Shown in pieces: positions 7,699 through 17,349 of a stretch of 64,000 nt of DNA. The stretch is from the NCBI GenBank assembly GCA_020846975.1, contig JADLCX010000050.1, forward strand, positions 1 through 64,000, in the 5' to 3' direction. This DNA is from Phycisphaerales bacterium (GTDB lineage Bacteria > Planctomycetota > Phycisphaerae > Phycisphaerales > UBA1924). The notes under the pieces were generated by a model that saw nothing but the letters and a program-made list of their open reading frames with translations, was not told the DNA's origin and did no database searches. Position numbers and translations under genes: made by a program. Numbering within the stretch: the first letter of the stretch is position 1; every line of letters starts with the position of its first letter.

Positions 7699-8169
7699 TC
7701 AGCCGCCGAAGATGTGGTCGGCCAGCCCGTCGGCCAAGAGGTCGGTGATGTGCCGCGCGGCCTGCGTGCGGGGGCTGATGCTCCAGCCCCGGTCGAACTC
7801 GCAGACCACCTCGTTGGTGAGCAGGTCCCGCAGCCAGAACTTGCTGATGCGGCTGCCGTCCATCTCGTACGCCGGGTTCTCCGCGTGCTCGGCGAACACC
7901 AGCGCCTCGAACTCGTGGCGGGCCAGCGTGCCCGACACCCATCGGCCCCCCGCGCTGCGGCGGCCTTCGTTCTTGGTGATGCGCAGGTCGTCGAGCATCT
8001 CGTCAACCGGAATCTCGCGCTCGCCGAGCAGGTCCAGCACGCGGCCCGCGGCCTCGCGCTGGGCGGCGGCCTGCTTGTAGCAGAATGCGTCCACCATCTT
8101 GCGGCACGCTTCGGCGAGCGCGGTGTATTCGGGCGTCTGGGTGGCGGGGTTGTTCGTCGTGTTCGTCAT
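7699..8169 (-). CDS. Hypothetical protein of the island
   Basis: I place the start at the ATG 8169, because AAGGAG lies eight bases upstream; the frame is open further, to 8274. The 156-residue product begins MTNTTNNPATQTPEYTALAE, has a helical N-terminal half (CRKMVDAFCYKQAAAQREAA) and a more mixed C-terminal half ending LADGLADHIFGG. No known domain, signal or membrane segment is seen. It is the first gene of the minus-strand block and is divergent from the HTH operon beginning at 8531. Confidence 0.6.
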   Translation of the reverse strand: MTNTTNNPATQTPEYTALAEACRKMVDAFCYKQAAAQREAAGRVLDLLGEREIPVDEMLDDLRITKNEGRRSAGGRWVSGTLARHEFEALVFAEHAENPAYEMDGSRISKFWLRDLLTNEVVCEFDRGWSISPRTQAARHITDLLADGLADHIFGG

Positions 8170-8530
8170 GGTCGTGGTCTCCTTCGCGGGTTTGCGTTCT
8201 TCGCCCCGCGTTGGACACATGAAGCCATGACAACCGCGACGCAGCAAGGCGATTCCGCGCACAATCTCGAACATGTGGGCAACTTCTTCGGCGCGCCTAA
8301 CACGCGCCTAGTTCATCCCGTACTTCAGCCCCACGGCCCATTTGCGCATGGTGCTTCCGCGCCGTTGGGCGACGTTGGCCCACGGCGGGCCGAGCGCACG
8401 ACGCGGTCGCGTTGCCGCCGAGCTTTGCCGCTCGCGGCCACAACGCCGCGTCGCGGGGGCGGGGCCAACCACGCGGCCGCGCGGGCCGTATCGCTATCAA
8501 CGCAACCATCACCACCACGGGGGTGCATTC
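8170..8530. other. Divergent intergenic region
   Basis: The space between the leftward block and the rightward HTH operon. Reading frames cross it, but none has a good ribosome binding site or a recognisable product. It presumably contains promoters for both directions; I see no convincing -35/-10 pair and no stable hairpin. Confidence 0.4.
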
Positions 8531-8944
8531 ATGGAGTTCACGTTCGATGAAGGGCTGACGCCCGAGCAGGAGGCCGCGATCGCGGCGTTGCTCACCCAGC
8601 CCACGCTCGCCAAGGCCGCGAAGGCCGCGGATGTCAGCGACCGTACGCTGCGGCGCTGGCTCAGGGAGCCGGTGTTCCGCGAGGCCTTCCGCTCGGCGCG
8701 CCGCCAGATGTTCGCGCAGGCCATTGCGCTCACGCAGCACTACACCCCGCTGGCGGTGAACGTGCTGGCGAAGGTGATGACCGACCCGCTCAGCGCGAGC
8801 CCGTCAAAGGTCGCCGCGGCCGCCGCGATGATGCGCTTCGGCCGCGAGTCGATTGAACTCGACGACCTCGTGGAGCGCATCGAGCGGCTGGAGGACGGGC
8901 AGCAGGGTGGCGACAAGCGCGAGGGCGAGCAATGGCGCGGTTGA
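8531..8944 (+). CDS. Helix-turn-helix protein, phage terminase small-subunit-like
   Basis: A 137-residue protein. Residues 20-55 form a helix-turn-helix (AKAAKAADVSDRTLRRWLRE) of the kind seen in small terminase subunits and phBC6A51-type phage proteins; a helical region and a C-terminal coiled coil (DDLVERIERLED) follow. In phages such proteins recognise DNA for packaging; in an island without capsid genes it may act as a DNA-binding regulator. The start is the internal ATG at 8531; the frame upstream is Arg-rich and unlike coding sequence. The 3' end overlaps the next gene, giving a three-gene operon. Confidence 0.65.
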   Translation: MEFTFDEGLTPEQEAAIAALLTQPTLAKAAKAADVSDRTLRRWLREPVFREAFRSARRQMFAQAIALTQHYTPLAVNVLAKVMTDPLSASPSKVAAAAAMMRFGRESIELDDLVERIERLEDGQQGGDKREGEQWRG

Positions 8945-9201
8945 ACGCGCGAGTCGGCCGGCTGGAGCGAACGCACGCAGCGATCGCGCGGGCGACGATG
9001 CCGCGCCTGTGCACGTGCTGCGGTGGTGTTGATCCCGAGACCGGCACGGGGCCCTTGCGCGGCTGCACGGCGATGGATCAGGGCGACGGCACCGATCTGG
9101 TGATCTGCCGCATGTGTCCGCGCGCGTGGCGCGGGAGGCTCGACGAGTCGGGCGGTAAGCTGGTGCTCACCGGCGGCGTGCCGGCGGAGACCCCGTTCTG
9201 A
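8932..9201 (+). CDS. Small zinc-binding protein
   Basis: An 89-residue protein beginning with a short coiled coil (LNARVGRLERTHAAIA), then CTCCGG and, about 35 residues later, CRMCPRAW. The two CxxC pairs would bind one zinc ion. It overlaps the HTH gene at its start and the next gene at its stop (ATG/TGA overlap). Its role is unknown; small zinc ribbons in islands are often DNA-binding or partner-binding adaptors. The coiled coil plus zinc-ribbon plan is shared with the following gene. Confidence 0.55.
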   Translation: MARLNARVGRLERTHAAIARATMPRLCTCCGGVDPETGTGPLRGCTAMDQGDGTDLVICRMCPRAWRGRLDESGGKLVLTGGVPAETPF

Positions 9202-9440
9202 TGCGAGGCAGCGCGCTCCAACGACGCGTCGCGGCCATCGAGCGGAAGCTCGTGTCGGTCGCCGCGCGCTGCGATCTGTGCGGCGGGAACGGTCCCGGCG
9301 GTCTGGTCTTTGCCATCGAGCCCGACGAACCGAAGCCGCCGCCGCCATGCCCCGCGTGCGGCCGATCGGGCGATGCCATGCTCGTCCGAATCACGCTCGC
9401 ACCATCACCTACCAGCAATGATCGGGTGCCGGTCGGGTAG
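9201..9440 (+). CDS. Small zinc-ribbon protein
   Basis: A 79-residue protein built like its upstream neighbour: an N-terminal helix (LQRRVAAIERKL), CDLCGGNGPGG, then CPACGRSGDAM, giving a likely single zinc site. The start shares a base with the upstream stop, so translation is coupled. The two may be diverged duplicates acting together with the HTH protein. The function is unknown. Confidence 0.5.
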   Translation: MRGSALQRRVAAIERKLVSVAARCDLCGGNGPGGLVFAIEPDEPKPPPPCPACGRSGDAMLVRITLAPSPTSNDRVPVG

Positions 9441-9738
9441 CAAACGCACGCTCGTCATGATCACGCTCGCGACGCCCTTGCCGCATCGCCAGAGGGCATT
9501 TGTCGGCAACATGTCCCCGCTACCGGGGAGATGCACACGGCGGCAAACCCGCCGTTAAGCGGCCAAAACCGGACATTCCGACGGCCGACCACAGGAGGTC
9601 GAGTTGAAGGGGTGAAGGTAGCGGTGTAGGTGGTTGAGTCGATGAATGCCGCCATTGAAGCGGGGCATGCCGCGGGATTACCAATTATGGAACTCCGCGG
9701 CCCGGCACCATCCCATCACCCATCACGTTAAATGGGAC
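9441..9738. other. Intergenic region between convergent genes
   Basis: About 300 bases between the zinc-ribbon operon and the lipoprotein gene read from the other strand. Short ORFs occur but have no features of real genes. A GC-rich repeat (AACCCGCCGTTAAGCGG) is visible, but no hairpin followed by a U tract. Confidence 0.3.
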
Positions 9739-10239
9739 CTACTGCCGACCCCGATCCAAAGTCAAGTCCGGCACGCTGATAGCGGATCCTTCTCCAGAAT
9801 GGAGAACCGAACTGCTCTCTATGAGTCGCTGCGCGTGCTCAGCATCGCTTTGAGTTCCCACGACGAAATAGGCCAAGTTATCTCCAAACACACCGACAGA
9901 CCTTAGCGCAAACGTGCCGGGCGCGACTTGTGCATCTAAGCCTTCGGTCAGTACTACAGATCCGTCATCAAATTGACACTTAAGCTCGTGTGGTGTAAAG
10001 ACTATATTCCAGTCATTAATGCCAACCTTCCCAGACATTGGTATATCTAAACGCGCAACTCCAGATGATGAAACGGGCACATGCACTCCATTATCCAGAT
10101 CTTCATAGATAAGTATTACCTGCTTTCCAGCTTTCGGCAGCACAAGAAGAAGAACGTCTTGTTTATTACTGCATGCTACGAGCAGCAATGCAGGCATTGC
10201 GCTCGCAGCAATATGTAAGAGCTTAGGCTTCAGAGACAT
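9739..10239 (-). CDS. Small lipoprotein following the Rhs gene; candidate immunity protein
   Basis: A 166-residue protein with a signal peptide and lipobox (ALLLVACS, cysteine near residue 23), so it should be a lipid-anchored periplasmic or outer-membrane protein. The mature part is beta-rich with no recognised family. It starts six bases after the Rhs stop and must be on the same message. Base composition here is clearly more AT-rich than the flanking genes and matches the Rhs tip. Rhs and other polymorphic toxins are normally followed by a small immunity gene, which fits. A Sec-exported immunity protein would protect against a toxin acting in the periplasm or envelope. Immunity is inferred from position only. 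Confidence 0.6.
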   Translation of the reverse strand: MSLKPKLLHIAASAMPALLLVACSNKQDVLLLVLPKAGKQVILIYEDLDNGVHVPVSSSGVARLDIPMSGKVGINDWNIVFTPHELKCQFDDGSVVLTEGLDAQVAPGTFALRSVGVFGDNLAYFVVGTQSDAEHAQRLIESSSVLHSGEGSAISVPDLTLDRGRQ

Positions 10240-10245
10240 AATCTG

Positions 10246-13200
10246 TTACCTGTTTCGTGGACTCACGGGACGGCCAGAGCGTGTCATGCACTGACACTCA
10301 TCCCGCGTATCACCAAGAATGCTGGTGCCAATTTGCGGAATGCGATCGGATCGAGCATTCAGATTGGACAGTGTTGGTCCCGGATCTGGAGAGCTCCAAG
10401 TCCACAGCAGATCGCCATCCACATATGACTCATAGTCAGGGAAAAAATCATGTTTGCCATCTTGCCAAACGGTAACCGCGCCATCTCGTGCGACCATCAA
10501 ATAAATGATCCATTCGTAGTCGATTGCAGGGGCAATCTTAAGAAATGGATAGGCGGCACGGGCCTTGACACTAATTCGACTCTTGCACCACTTATGTGCA
10601 TTCCATTCATCTGGTGCAAGTGCGTCAAACTGATTATCTATAATACTTACTTGTTGGCTTGGTGTTGATACTTTTGTTGCATCAAGCTTCCAGACAAGAG
10701 AAGATGTCCAGATGTACCTTGTAGAGACACCAGTCTGAGTAACAATAACGGGGCGATTCTGCCGCAGAGCTCCAACATCCTGCGTATCGAAATCCACTCG
10801 AGTTGCGAGTCGGGCGTTCGGTCGTGAGCCGTCGTTCCAAATCAATTGGCCGTGAAGCCGATCGTCTGTGCCGAAACCGATACCGAGAAAGTCGCCGTGG
10901 AAAGGCTCCGAGAGTACGGCTCCGCGAAAGCCGCTAATGAATGCATCAAATTCCAATCTCACTTTGCGCAAACCCAACGCGTCAACAAAGTTGGGGGCAC
11001 CATTGCCAATGAAGGTGCTCAAGGCAGGCCCGTCAGACTCCCCAATGCGATCCCGGTTCAACCATCTGCCAACTGTCGCCGCATAGTACCGATACCCGTA
11101 GTACACCAGCCCCGTCTCCGCATCCGTCCACTTGGTGCTCCACCGCATCGGGTTGCGGTGGCCTTGCACGCCGTTCATCGCGCGCAGTTCTCCGAACGGC
11201 CCATATTCGTAACTGGCCATCACCGAATCGCCGGGCGTGAAATCCACCGTGTGCAACCGCAGGATGTTGCCGTTACCGTCGTACAGCGGGACCATGCCGA
11301 CGCCTGTGCCGGGACCGGCGGCGGGGCTGCTCCCGTCATCGTCGGCGTACACCGCCAGGCCGCCGATGCCGCCCGCGCCGCCGAGGCCGCCAGAGAGGTC
11401 CGGGCCCCACGCAAAGCTCTGGCACGGGCCGATGAACTCCTCGGTGTCGATGTCGGCGTAGTAGCTCATGGAGACGTTCCAGCTCCCCGGCTCGTACACG
11501 TACTTCTCGCACCACATGGTCCCGAAGAGCGCCAGTTGCTTGCCGTTGGATTCGATGATCTCCACCGGGTCACTGCTGCCCTTCATGAACCGCTTGCTGA
11601 TCCGCCGGCCCAGCCAATCGTACCCGAACTCCAGTCGCACCCAGTAGTTGTTGGTCCCCAGCGCGACGATCGCCACCTCCGGCCGCATCGACATCGCCGT
11701 CAGGCGGTTCTCGGCATCCCACTCGTAGTCCCAGATGCCGTCCTGGGTGAGGTTGCCGGACAGGTCGTAGGAGAAGGTCTCGGGCGTCTCGGGCAGGAAG
11801 ACGTTGTAGCTGAACGGCGGCTGGCCGGGGATCTCGGCGATGTCGATCTGCGTCAACGAGGGTGAGGTGCTGTTGTCCGAGCCCTCAACACGCTTGTGGA
11901 AGAGGCCGTGGCACTTCCAGGCTGTGCTGGCGTTGACAGTGAAGGCCTGCGTGTCGCTCGGGAAGAGGCTGCCGACACCGGCGACCTCGATGTTCCTCGA
12001 CACGGCGCGCTCGGTGTACTGGTTGAGGTCGTTGGAGGTGTAGCCGCTGGTGTAGGTGTCGTCGCCCTCGGTGTCGCCGCCCTCCTCGACGCCGGTGCGG
12101 TTGCCGATGTCGTCGTAGCTGTACCCGAAGTACTCGCCGGGCATATACGGGCCGGGGTTGCCCGAGCACGGTTCATCGAACAACCGCTTCGCGCTGGTGA
12201 GCTGGCCGAGATCGTCGTACTCGTAGGCCCAGCGCAGCGTCAGGTCCGACTTCGCGTCGGTCCGCTGCGTGCGGCGGCCCCACTTGTCGTAGGTGTAGTC
12301 GTACCACGCAATCATGTCCGAGCCGGCATCGTTCCAGCGGATGCCGGTCAGCCTGCCGAGCTTGTCGAACGACCGATCGCCCGCAGCCTTCAGGGCATTG
12401 CTGTTCGCGTTGTCGCGGTACTCGGTCGTGCCCACCTGCCCGGTTGGGTCGTGGTACTGGTACGCGACCTTCACGTTGTTCTTGATCAGGTGGGCGATGC
12501 GCCACTGGCTGTCGTAGCCGTAGTCCACGAACGTGGAGTGAGCGGCGAGGCTCGGGCTCGCGGGCACGGTGCCGTTCGCGCCGATGCTGGTGGTCAACTT
12601 GTCCCGGCGGCCGGTGGAATCGTAGTGGTTGTCCACGCGCACGCCGGCGAGGTGGTCCTCGATGCTGCCCGAGTGAGCGGCGATGGTCTCCAGCAGCGTG
12701 CGGCCCGCATCGTCATACGACATCGAGCGCTCGCCCGCGGCGTCAATCAAGGTCTTCAACCGGCCGCGGCGGTCGTAGGCCAGTTCGACATCCTGCGTGA
12801 CGTCGGAGTAGTCCACGGATTCGAGTTCTCCGAAGGCGGTATACCCGTAGGTGGTGGTAACGGTTGTGGAAGAGGTCCGGGGCGCGGTCCGCTCCGCCAG
12901 CCGCCCCCCGGCCGTGTACTCGTAGGTCGTTTCGGTGTTGTCGGCGTAGTCCTTGCTCGTCAGCCAGCCCCGCGCGGCATCGTAGTTCCAGGTGGTCACG
13001 GCCTCCCCGGCCCAGCCGCTGGTGCCGCCGGGTGTGGTCGGGCCGGTCTTGAAGGTGTGCAGTTCGCTCAGCCGACCGTGGTCGTCGTACACGTAGCGAA
13101 CCGGGTTCGCGCCGAAGCCCGAGACCTCCTTCACCTCGCCGGTTGGGAAGTACTTGGTGACGGTGTCCTTGCCGGTGCCGTGATTGACATTGGTTACGCG

Positions 13201-16200
13201 GCCGCGCTGATCATATGTGTACGTCGTCACGCGCTGGCCGACGTACGGCGAGGCCGTGTTCGGCTCGGGATCGGTCTGGGTGAGCGTCCGATCCAGCGCG
13301 TCGTACGTGAACGTTGTCGTCGCGTTGAGCGCGCTGTTGGTCTCATCCGCGATGAACGTGGTGCCGCTCACGCGCCCGTGCGGGTCGTAACTGGTCGTCG
13401 TCGCCCGCAGGAACTCGCTGCTCGGACCCGTCGATTCGGACCCGACGTCGCGGCCGTACTCCGACAGGGACAGGGATGACACCCCGTTGGGGAGAATCGT
13501 CGTCGTTGATCGCGTCGCCGTGCTCGGCGTGATGAGCGTCTGCGAAGTGGTCACCTTTCCGTCGGCTTCGCTCCACGATCGTCGCCCGTCGAGGCTCTGG
13601 TCCTGAGTGGCGACCAGGTATGTTGCGTCCCAGTCGCTGTCGGTGGTCCATACGCGGGTCTCGGAACGACGGACGATCTCATCGCCGGTGCTGAACGGCG
13701 CGCTGCTCCGCTCCACGAGGTAGCTGCGGGTCATCGTGATCCGGTCCGTCCCGTCGAAGTCGATAACGCCGTCCTGGTCCCCGTCCTGCACCGACAACGA
13801 CCACCGCCCGTCCCAATCCACGCCCTGACTCGCGCCGGGGGCACCGGACGGAACGTTGACGGTCCCGTACCCCTGAGCGTGCAGCGCAATGTACCCGTCG
13901 GGGTCGATCTGCTGAACGAGATGTCCACGCTTGTCATAGATCGACCAGGCGTAGACACTCGAAGTGCCCGGATAGGCCGTGCAGACGCTTTGGCCCAGCC
14001 CGTTGACATAGGTCTTGACCCACTGCGTGCCCGCGGTCCCGACCGACTGTTTGCTCACGCGCATCGGAATGGCGGTCGTTGCGCCGGGGGTGGTGACCAT
14101 CTCGACACCCGAGTCATGAGCGGTGGGATGGGTCCCGGTGCCGTTGACGTGCGAAGGTGAACCGTCACGATATGACCATTGCACGATGTTGACGGTCGTG
14201 GTCTCGCCCGTCACCGCGGGGAGAATCGTTTCCTGATACACGAGGCCGCTGGTGATGCCATAGCTGTAGGTGGTTTGGTTTTCGAGGGCATCCTCCGTCA
14301 TGGTCACACGCCCCGCCTGGTCGTACTCGGTGCTCCCAAGGTCGATGACGGACGAATCGGTGCCCGTGCGCCACGAATGCACGACTCGGCCCGCTGCGTC
14401 GTACTCGCTGTGCGTCGTGATCGACGCGGACGCCGAGACCTTGCGGGCGACGGCTGTTGTGCGCCCCAAAAGGTCGTAGGTGTACGTGGTCAAGATTCCC
14501 TCGCCGTCGGTCTCAGACTCAAGATGGCAGCAGCCGTACACCGAAGTCGTCACGGTGCCGTCGAAGTGATGGCGGCGCAGGATGCGACCAAAAGCATCCA
14601 CATCATCATCATCTTCGGGGTCGGACATCATGCCGCCGATCTGTATCCAGTCCGTCCCGTCCCACTCGAACGACTCGGTGCTGCTGAGCACGCCCGTGGG
14701 CTGCCGGGTGGAGACGGTCATCGTGCCGCCCAGGACGCCGGTCATGGTGGAGTTGCCGGGACCGCTGACCGACTCGGTCGTGACCACGCCACCACTGTTC
14801 GTTCGCTCGGTCAGCGAAAGAGTGCCGTCGGGCGAGATGCTCTTGACGTGCCGGTAGGTCGTGAACGATGTGCCCGGAATCGTCTCCGGATCGCTCCAGC
14901 TGCGGGTGACCAGCCAATCCAGCGAGCCCGGGTCGCTGACGACCTGGCCGATGAACGTAGCCTCGCTGCTAGGCGCGGCTGGGTTCTTGCAGCGAATGGT
15001 CCAGACTTCGCGGCGCGTGTTGCTGACCGCATCAAAGCCATGCACGGTGTAGGTACGCGAGACGTTGTACCCCAGGAGCTTCTCGGTGTGGATCTCGACC
15101 AGGTCGGTCGCGCTGCTCCCGATGACGTTGAGGTTGGTGATGTACGTCCACTCGTCAACCCTGTTCTGGCTCTCGGTAGTCGTGGCGGCGTTGCTCTTGT
15201 GCTGCGACACCACCTTGCTCAGGCGGCCGCGCGAATCGTAGTGGTACACCTTCCAGTGCCCCGTCGCCGAGAACTCTCGCATCAGCTTGCCGTAGCTCGG
15301 GCTGGTGGTTGCGACGATGGTGTCGTCATAGAACTCGCGCGTGGAGATGAGTTCCTGGCCGGAGGCGCCGATGCCCTCCTCGATGATCTCCGTGCCCCAC
15401 GCGAACTCGTGCCGGGTTTCGTACCGGCGGAGCGCAACGTTGCCGGAGGCGTCGCTCAGGATGCGGGTCTCCTTGAGGTCGCCGTTGGTGAGCGTGTCGG
15501 TGAGCTTGACCTCGATCGTGGTCGGAACGCCGCTGCTGTTGATGCCGCTGCGCAGCATCCAGTCCGAGTGCGCGCCGTTTGCGACGCGAACGAACTGCCA
15601 CAGGCCCGCGCCGGCCCCGGTCGCCTTGAGCGTGATGCGGTCGCCCGTGGTCGTCGAGGCGAGATTGCGCGGGTCCGGGACCGTGACGCCCTGCTCACGG
15701 ATGATGCAACTGCTGGCGAAGGCAGGACCCTCCACGTCATAGAGCCCATCCACCAGTTCCTCGCTCATGTTCTCGCGCAGGTAGAAGTGGATCTGGAAGC
15801 CGCACTGGTTGCCTGCGGGTTCGCATGCTCCCGGCACGATGTCCACGATGTACCGGCCGGTGTTGAGTTGACGCAGCACTTTGCGAAGCGCGGTGGTGGC
15901 GGGCGCGGTCGGCGGCAGGTTCGGCAGGGGTGGGCAAGCACCAACATCCTGGTAGACCCACAGCAGATCGACATCGTCCGTATCTACGTTGGCGATCAAG
16001 TGCTCGGGCAGGCACAGGCCCTCGATCGCATCAAAGTCACGCAAATAGAGATATCCAGCAGGTTCTCCGTTAAGCAGCCGGCCCAACGGGAAGTACCCCG
16101 ATGTGTTGGCGAGGTCCGGCATCGGCTGGCCGGGGATGCAGGAGGTGCAGTCCCCGCCGCAGTCCCGGTACTCAGGCCGCTTGTCGAGTTCGGGCGACAG

Positions 16201-17349
16201 CATCGGCTTGGCGGTCTGTACCGCCCAGCCTCGAGTCAACGAGCCTACGTTCGGGAGGTCGTTGCATCCTACTGGCCCCGATCCTGAGTAGGGTTGAATC
16301 ACACCGTAATCGCCACCGCCGTATAGAGGGCTGTACCAGACCCCGGCAGATTGCTGAGTCAGCCCCGTGTCGTGCATCTTGCCGTCCAGTTGATCCGGCT
16401 CGAAAGGGTGCCCTCCCGGTGTGGTCTCTTCAGGGTCACAACCGGCGACGGGCTCGGAGTAGGCCGACATGATCGACACCACGCTCCCTCGCTCCTGTTG
16501 CAAGTCGATCTTGAGACGACCCCGCACCTGCTCCAACTCGACACTCACGGAATAGTCAGGCGCACAGTCCGTAGAGCTTGTGGCCATCTGACGGAACATC
16601 GGGAAAGGCCCTCCAGGAGCCCATTGCCGATTGAACATCGCTCGCGCGTGCGCTTCCGCGGCACTCCAGGAACCCGCTAGTGATGTGCTACACCACCAGT
16701 CATCGCCGGTACCTGCTGCCCACGCTGATTGAATGCAGCACGGATCAGAACAGTCTGTCACCGCAGCGAAGTCGCTTGACGAGTTGGCCCCGCGCGCGTT
16801 GCACACAGCATCTTCGGGACCGACCCAGGTGCGCTGGCACTCTTGGAGATCCACGAATTGCATCTTGCGGATCAGCAACGCTAGCTTCTCGAACTCCTCG
16901 CAGTAGTTGGCGAGCGTGATCGGGGTGGCGTCGCCAGGAAACTCCGGGTCGATGCTCGCGCTGCTGATCTTGAGCAGATCCATTTGACCCGGCGTAAGCC
17001 CAAGAAAGTCTCCGACCGATTCGGCCTGGTAGTAAGATCCGAAGAACGGTGCTGTGTACAGCAATCCGTCGCGGAGCGCACGGACGATGTCGGGTCCTAA
17101 GTCCGGGTTGTTCCGCAGGGCGTCCCGGTAGTACCCGTCCTGCGGATAACGCGAGGCTTTGGAATCGGGGCAGCAGGGCGGCCAGTCCATCTCCTTGTCG
17201 GTCATTTTCTTGGCGCGGGCCTGCGCTTCACGCAGCGTCCGCTCCACGTTGTACAGGCATCCCGCGTCCCCCTGGCCATGGGCATAACTGCCGAAACCGA
17301 TGACGCAGATCAGGCCGGTGACCAGGAAACGCCAGAAATGGTGTGGCAT
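10246..17349 (-). CDS. Secreted Rhs/YD-repeat protein with variable C-terminal tip
   Basis: A 2367-residue protein. Residues 1-26 form a Sec signal peptide. A Cys-rich N-terminal region of roughly 600 residues follows, then many YD repeats (TYTYDLLGRTT, TTYSYGITSG, FTYDALDRTL). The Rhs core ends with YYGYRYYAATVGRWLNRDRI and NGAPNFVDALGL. In Rhs proteins the repeats form a shell that encloses the C-terminal tip, which is released by self-cleavage after the core motif. The tip here is about 245 residues, has no toxin motif I recognise, and is encoded by AT-rich DNA unlike the rest of the gene. The product is probably exported and surface-bound or released. A GAGG precedes the ATG. A shorter match at 930-1050 shows a former second copy. 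Confidence 0.9.
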   Translation of the reverse strand: MPHHFWRFLVTGLICVIGFGSYAHGQGDAGCLYNVERTLREAQARAKKMTDKEMDWPPCCPDSKASRYPQDGYYRDALRNNPDLGPDIVRALRDGLLYTAPFFGSYYQAESVGDFLGLTPGQMDLLKISSASIDPEFPGDATPITLANYCEEFEKLALLIRKMQFVDLQECQRTWVGPEDAVCNARGANSSSDFAAVTDCSDPCCIQSAWAAGTGDDWWCSTSLAGSWSAAEAHARAMFNRQWAPGGPFPMFRQMATSSTDCAPDYSVSVELEQVRGRLKIDLQQERGSVVSIMSAYSEPVAGCDPEETTPGGHPFEPDQLDGKMHDTGLTQQSAGVWYSPLYGGGDYGVIQPYSGSGPVGCNDLPNVGSLTRGWAVQTAKPMLSPELDKRPEYRDCGGDCTSCIPGQPMPDLANTSGYFPLGRLLNGEPAGYLYLRDFDAIEGLCLPEHLIANVDTDDVDLLWVYQDVGACPPLPNLPPTAPATTALRKVLRQLNTGRYIVDIVPGACEPAGNQCGFQIHFYLRENMSEELVDGLYDVEGPAFASSCIIREQGVTVPDPRNLASTTTGDRITLKATGAGAGLWQFVRVANGAHSDWMLRSGINSSGVPTTIEVKLTDTLTNGDLKETRILSDASGNVALRRYETRHEFAWGTEIIEEGIGASGQELISTREFYDDTIVATTSPSYGKLMREFSATGHWKVYHYDSRGRLSKVVSQHKSNAATTTESQNRVDEWTYITNLNVIGSSATDLVEIHTEKLLGYNVSRTYTVHGFDAVSNTRREVWTIRCKNPAAPSSEATFIGQVVSDPGSLDWLVTRSWSDPETIPGTSFTTYRHVKSISPDGTLSLTERTNSGGVVTTESVSGPGNSTMTGVLGGTMTVSTRQPTGVLSSTESFEWDGTDWIQIGGMMSDPEDDDDVDAFGRILRRHHFDGTVTTSVYGCCHLESETDGEGILTTYTYDLLGRTTAVARKVSASASITTHSEYDAAGRVVHSWRTGTDSSVIDLGSTEYDQAGRVTMTEDALENQTTYSYGITSGLVYQETILPAVTGETTTVNIVQWSYRDGSPSHVNGTGTHPTAHDSGVEMVTTPGATTAIPMRVSKQSVGTAGTQWVKTYVNGLGQSVCTAYPGTSSVYAWSIYDKRGHLVQQIDPDGYIALHAQGYGTVNVPSGAPGASQGVDWDGRWSLSVQDGDQDGVIDFDGTDRITMTRSYLVERSSAPFSTGDEIVRRSETRVWTTDSDWDATYLVATQDQSLDGRRSWSEADGKVTTSQTLITPSTATRSTTTILPNGVSSLSLSEYGRDVGSESTGPSSEFLRATTTSYDPHGRVSGTTFIADETNSALNATTTFTYDALDRTLTQTDPEPNTASPYVGQRVTTYTYDQRGRVTNVNHGTGKDTVTKYFPTGEVKEVSGFGANPVRYVYDDHGRLSELHTFKTGPTTPGGTSGWAGEAVTTWNYDAARGWLTSKDYADNTETTYEYTAGGRLAERTAPRTSSTTVTTTYGYTAFGELESVDYSDVTQDVELAYDRRGRLKTLIDAAGERSMSYDDAGRTLLETIAAHSGSIEDHLAGVRVDNHYDSTGRRDKLTTSIGANGTVPASPSLAAHSTFVDYGYDSQWRIAHLIKNNVKVAYQYHDPTGQVGTTEYRDNANSNALKAAGDRSFDKLGRLTGIRWNDAGSDMIAWYDYTYDKWGRRTQRTDAKSDLTLRWAYEYDDLGQLTSAKRLFDEPCSGNPGPYMPGEYFGYSYDDIGNRTGVEEGGDTEGDDTYTSGYTSNDLNQYTERAVSRNIEVAGVGSLFPSDTQAFTVNASTAWKCHGLFHKRVEGSDNSTSPSLTQIDIAEIPGQPPFSYNVFLPETPETFSYDLSGNLTQDGIWDYEWDAENRLTAMSMRPEVAIVALGTNNYWVRLEFGYDWLGRRISKRFMKGSSDPVEIIESNGKQLALFGTMWCEKYVYEPGSWNVSMSYYADIDTEEFIGPCQSFAWGPDLSGGLGGAGGIGGLAVYADDDGSSPAAGPGTGVGMVPLYDGNGNILRLHTVDFTPGDSVMASYEYGPFGELRAMNGVQGHRNPMRWSTKWTDAETGLVYYGYRYYAATVGRWLNRDRIGESDGPALSTFIGNGAPNFVDALGLRKVRLEFDAFISGFRGAVLSEPFHGDFLGIGFGTDDRLHGQLIWNDGSRPNARLATRVDFDTQDVGALRQNRPVIVTQTGVSTRYIWTSSLVWKLDATKVSTPSQQVSIIDNQFDALAPDEWNAHKWCKSRISVKARAAYPFLKIAPAIDYEWIIYLMVARDGAVTVWQDGKHDFFPDYESYVDGDLLWTWSSPDPGPTLSNLNARSDRIPQIGTSILGDTRDECQCMTRSGRPVSPRNR

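Noticed and set aside
6331-8550. A 739-residue plus-strand reading frame
   Set aside because: Antisense to four minus-strand genes that each have a good ribosome binding site; its composition is that of a shadow frame.
11896-16287. Two long plus-strand frames within the Rhs region (11896-13479 and 14179-16287)
   Set aside because: Shadow frames of the Rhs gene with no family resemblance.
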